Below the pieces are notes generated by a model. It had not been told where the DNA came from. It searched no databases and was given only the letters and a program-made list of their open reading frames with translations. From Rhodospirillales bacterium (GTDB lineage Bacteria; Pseudomonadota; Alphaproteobacteria; Rhodospirillales; JASLLZ01): a DNA stretch of 32,865 bases. Location: the NCBI GenBank assembly GCA_030754885.1, contig JASLZL010000110.1, positions 1 through 32,865 of the forward strand. Direction: 5' to 3'. Position numbers and translations under genes: made by a program. Positions 30,416-32,865 of the stretch are shown piece after piece; position 1 is the stretch's first letter, and each line of letters opens with the position of its first letter.

Positions 30416-31120
30416 CGATCGACCCAGTCCTTCCTGATCTTGATGGCCGGTGCGGTCTCTGAACTCGAGAACTCGTTGTGGAAATTTGCAAAATCGTCGG
30501 CATCACCCGGACGTTGCTTGGCCTGGGCCTATGCGGCGCCGTGATGATTCAGGTGCGCTACGGCTTGCAACCGCTCAGGCGCCTGAGCCGAATGCTCTCG
30601 AACATTCGCGCCGGCCGCGCCACCCGGCTCGAGGACCCTCTGCCGGTCGAGATGGCGCCCCTGTCCGGAGAGGTCAATGCCCTGCTTGACCACAACGCCA
30701 CCGTGATCGAACGCGCCCACACCCAGGCCGACGACCTGGCATACGCCTTGAAAACGCCGCTCACCGTACTGGCCAACGAAGCAGCACGGATTGAAGACGG
30801 AACCGGCGATGTCATCCGCCAACAAACGGCCCCCATGAACAAGCGTGTCGGTCACCACCTGTCGCGTCAACAGGTCCGCGTCGGCGCCGAATGCTACAAT
30901 GGCTTCGTAACCCTGATTGTCGAAGACGACGGACCCGGTATTCCAGAGGCCCTGCGCACCCAGGTTCGGCACCGGGAAGCGGCAACGGCCTTTCCATCGT
31001 TTTCGAGATGACTGAGATGTACGGCGGAGAGTTAACTCTCGGCTGTTCCCCCTTGGCGGTTTGGAGGCGCGCCTGCGCCCGCTGGCGGTCCCAGAAACCC
31101 CAATTGTTCGTAAAGCCTAG
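30416..31120 (+). pseudogene. Sensor histidine kinase pseudogene
   Basis: Kinase fragments lie in successive frames: SFLILMAGAVSELENSLWKFAKSS; TRTLLGLGLCGAVMIQVRYGLQPLRRLSRML...DDLAYALKTPLTVLANEA...VTLIVEDDGPGIPEALR; APGSGNGLSIVFEMTEMYGGELTLGCSPL; GGLEARLRPLA. Confidence 0.8.
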
Positions 31121-31190
31121 AGCGCCGATGGCATAGGTTGGAAGCCGCCGGAAAACTGTCGGCTGTTGACGCGTGGGTTGATTGAATATA

Positions 31191-31205
31191 GAACAAAACG
31201 TGAAC
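31191..31205 (+). promoter_or_regulatory. LexA (SOS) box, alphaproteobacterial type GAACN7GAAC
   Basis: GAACAAAACGTGAAC exactly matches GAAC-N7-GAAC, upstream of imuA. Confidence 0.85.
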
Positions 31206-31242
31206 TTTATAAGACGGCTTTCTAGGTTAGGAGATACCCACC

Positions 31243-32010
31243 ATGCTTTCATCCTTTTCGTCGAGAGTGCCGGCCCAACCCGACCCGGTCCTTCTACGGA
31301 ATTTACGCGCCCGTATCCGCCGACTCGAAGGCCATGCCCCCGGCTCAACAGGCAACGGCGCGCCGGGCGTCGTTACTCTGGGCGCCGCGGACATCGACGG
31401 CGCCCTGCCCTGGGGGGGATTGCCGCGCGCCGCCTTGCACGAAGTCCTTGGCAACGACACCGGCAACGCCGCCGCCGGCTTCTGCGTCGCCCTTGCGGCC
31501 CGCCTCGCCGGAAGCACGGGATTGGTGTTGTGGTGCCGGCGCGGACACGATCCCTATGGACCGGGACTGGCTCTCTTTGGTCTCGATCTCCGGCGCTTGA
31601 TCGTGGCCCGCGGGCGCGCCGGCAAGGATGTCCTGTGGGCCATGGAGGAGGGTTTGCGTTCGGGCGCCCTCGCCGCGGCCCTGGGCGAGACCAGGGAGCT
31701 TGCGCCGATCGCCCGGCGGCGCCTGCAACTGGCCGCCGAGACCGGTAGCGCGACGGGTCTCTTGCTGCATCCGCCCGCCGCCAAGACAGCGCCGGGAGCG
31801 GCCCTGACACGGTGGCGCATCGCCCCTGCCCCCGGCACCGCCGCCGGCCCCCGCTGGCGGGTGGAACTCGAATACTGCCGCGGCGGCATGCCCGCGGCCT
31901 GGCTTGTGGAGTGGCACAATGAAAAGACGGGTGGTTTCACTGTGGTTGCCGAACTTCGCCACGGATCGGCTGACCACGCAGCTGGACCGGTGGCGGCCGG
32001 CGAAGGGTAG
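31243..32010 (+). CDS. imuA: ImuA-like (SulA/RecA-like) mutasome accessory protein
   Basis: LRARIRRLEG...GALPWGGLPRAALHEVLGN...AGFCVALAARLAGSTGLVLWCRRGHDPYGPGLALFGLDLRRLIVARGRAGKDVLWAMEEGLRSGALAAALGE; followed by overlapping imuB. Confidence 0.88.
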   Translation: MLSSFSSRVPAQPDPVLLRNLRARIRRLEGHAPGSTGNGAPGVVTLGAADIDGALPWGGLPRAALHEVLGNDTGNAAAGFCVALAARLAGSTGLVLWCRRGHDPYGPGLALFGLDLRRLIVARGRAGKDVLWAMEEGLRSGALAAALGETRELAPIARRRLQLAAETGSATGLLLHPPAAKTAPGAALTRWRIAPAPGTAAGPRWRVELEYCRGGMPAAWLVEWHNEKTGGFTVVAELRHGSADHAAGPVAAGEG

Positions 32011-32865
32011 CTGGCGGGCTAGGTCTCTGGCCACCGTCATCGCGGCACGCAGCACCTTGGGCATCGCCGCCGTCAACCCGGCGGCCGAAGCCGTTGGCGT
32101 TCGCCCGGGCCTCTCCCTTGCCGACGCCCGCGCCCTGGTTCCCGGGCTCGCCACCTTCGAGGCCGATCCGGCGGCGGACCGCGAGGCCCTGGAAAGGCTG
32201 GCCGGGTGGTGCGGCCGCTACACCCCATGGACGGCGGTGGACGAACACGCCGGCGGTCCCGGCGCCGGCAGCCTATGGCTGGACATCAGCGGTTGCGCCC
32301 ATCTCTTTGGCGGCGAGGCGGCGCTCCTCGGCGATCTTGCCCTGCGCCTCGGCACTTTCGGTTTTGATGTCCGGACGGCGGTCGCCGACACGCCGGGCGC
32401 GGCCTGGGCCGTGGCTCGCTTCGCCGACACCGGTGCCACGACCGTCGTCCCACCGCAACAGACGCAGAGCGTCCTGGCGCCGCTGCCGGTGACCGGATTG
32501 CGCCTCTCGCCGGCCGTGGTCGAGGCCCTGGGCCGGGTCGGCCTTGACCGTATCGCCGACCTCGCCGCCGTGGCGCGGGCACCGCTCGCCGCCCGTTTCG
32601 GCGCTACCGCCCTGAGGCGCCTGGACCAAGCCCTGGGGCGGACGGACGAGGCAATCTCGCCGCGCCGTTCGGTAAAAGCACCGCGCGTCCGCCTTGCCTT
32701 CGCCGAGCCTATCGGGCGGATGGACGACGTCGCGGCCACTCTCGACCGCCTGCTCGCCGAGTTGTGCGCCCGCTTGGAAAAGACATCCAAAGGGGCACGG
32801 CGGCTGGAACTGGTTCTCTATCGGGTCAATGGCACCACCACGGGCGCCACCATCGGCACCGGCCG
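31919..32865 (+). CDS. imuB: ImuB-like Y-family polymerase homologue, partial, runs off right edge
   Basis: Not in ORF track because open at edge. ATG 31919: MKRRVVSLWLPNFATDRLTTQLDRWRPAKGSWRARSLATVIAARSTLGIAAVNPAAEAVGVRPGLSLADARALVPGLATFEADPAADREALERLAGWCGRYTPWTAVDEHAGGPGAGSLWLDISGCAHLFGGEAALLGDL...; overlaps the imuA 3' end. Confidence 0.9.
   Translation, partial: MKRRVVSLWLPNFATDRLTTQLDRWRPAKGSWRARSLATVIAARSTLGIAAVNPAAEAVGVRPGLSLADARALVPGLATFEADPAADREALERLAGWCGRYTPWTAVDEHAGGPGAGSLWLDISGCAHLFGGEAALLGDLALRLGTFGFDVRTAVADTPGAAWAVARFADTGATTVVPPQQTQSVLAPLPVTGLRLSPAVVEALGRVGLDRIADLAAVARAPLAARFGATALRRLDQALGRTDEAISPRRSVKAPRVRLAFAEPIGRMDDVAATLDRLLAELCARLEKTSKGARRLELVLYRVNGTTTGATIGTG

Noticed and set aside
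30478-31011. 177-aa plus-strand ORF as a novel short signalling protein
   Set aside because: It is the middle frame of a frameshifted histidine kinase; flanking frames carry the missing kinase parts.
32215-32300. VDEH in ImuB as a restored polymerase active site
   Set aside because: ImuB proteins generally lack the Y-family catalytic acidic residues; a single DE near the expected position cannot be interpreted without an alignment.

Overview
GC-rich, alphaproteobacterial-looking chromosome segment, judged from the tig-clpP-clpX-lon-hupB block, an imuAB operon with a GAACN7GAAC LexA box, and general protein character. From left to right: (1) about 17 kb of accessory catabolic genes. A leftward operon carries class I CoA-transferase alpha/beta, a CaiB/BaiF CoA-transferase, an Old Yellow Enzyme-type flavoprotein, an NAD(P)-binding-like protein and an M24 peptidase that runs off the left edge. 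The rest are a divergent CaiB/BaiF, a D-aminoacylase-like amidohydrolase, an SDR, a ThDP enzyme, two acyl-CoA dehydrogenases and a third CaiB/BaiF. (2) A 580-bp, visibly AT-richer element with 18/19-bp terminal inverted repeats (TATACTGTCCCC.GAATTC) at 9814..10393. It carries no transposase, only a 103-aa orphan ORF with an overlapping 29-aa ORF. This is the best candidate for something undescribed. (3) A Sel1-repeat protein, tRNA-Val, hupB, lon, clpX, clpP, tig and tRNA-Leu (housekeeping). (4) A tandem pair of Asp/Glu racemase-superfamily paralogues, malonyl-CoA decarboxylase and nnr. (5) A small gene graveyard: a nonsense-truncated diheme cytochrome c and a multiply frameshifted histidine kinase. 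(6) imuA and partial imuB behind a LexA box. The edge genes (M24 peptidase, imuB) and the frameshifted kinase are missing or fragmented in the ORF track and were read directly from the sequence. All family calls come from motif recognition without database searches.
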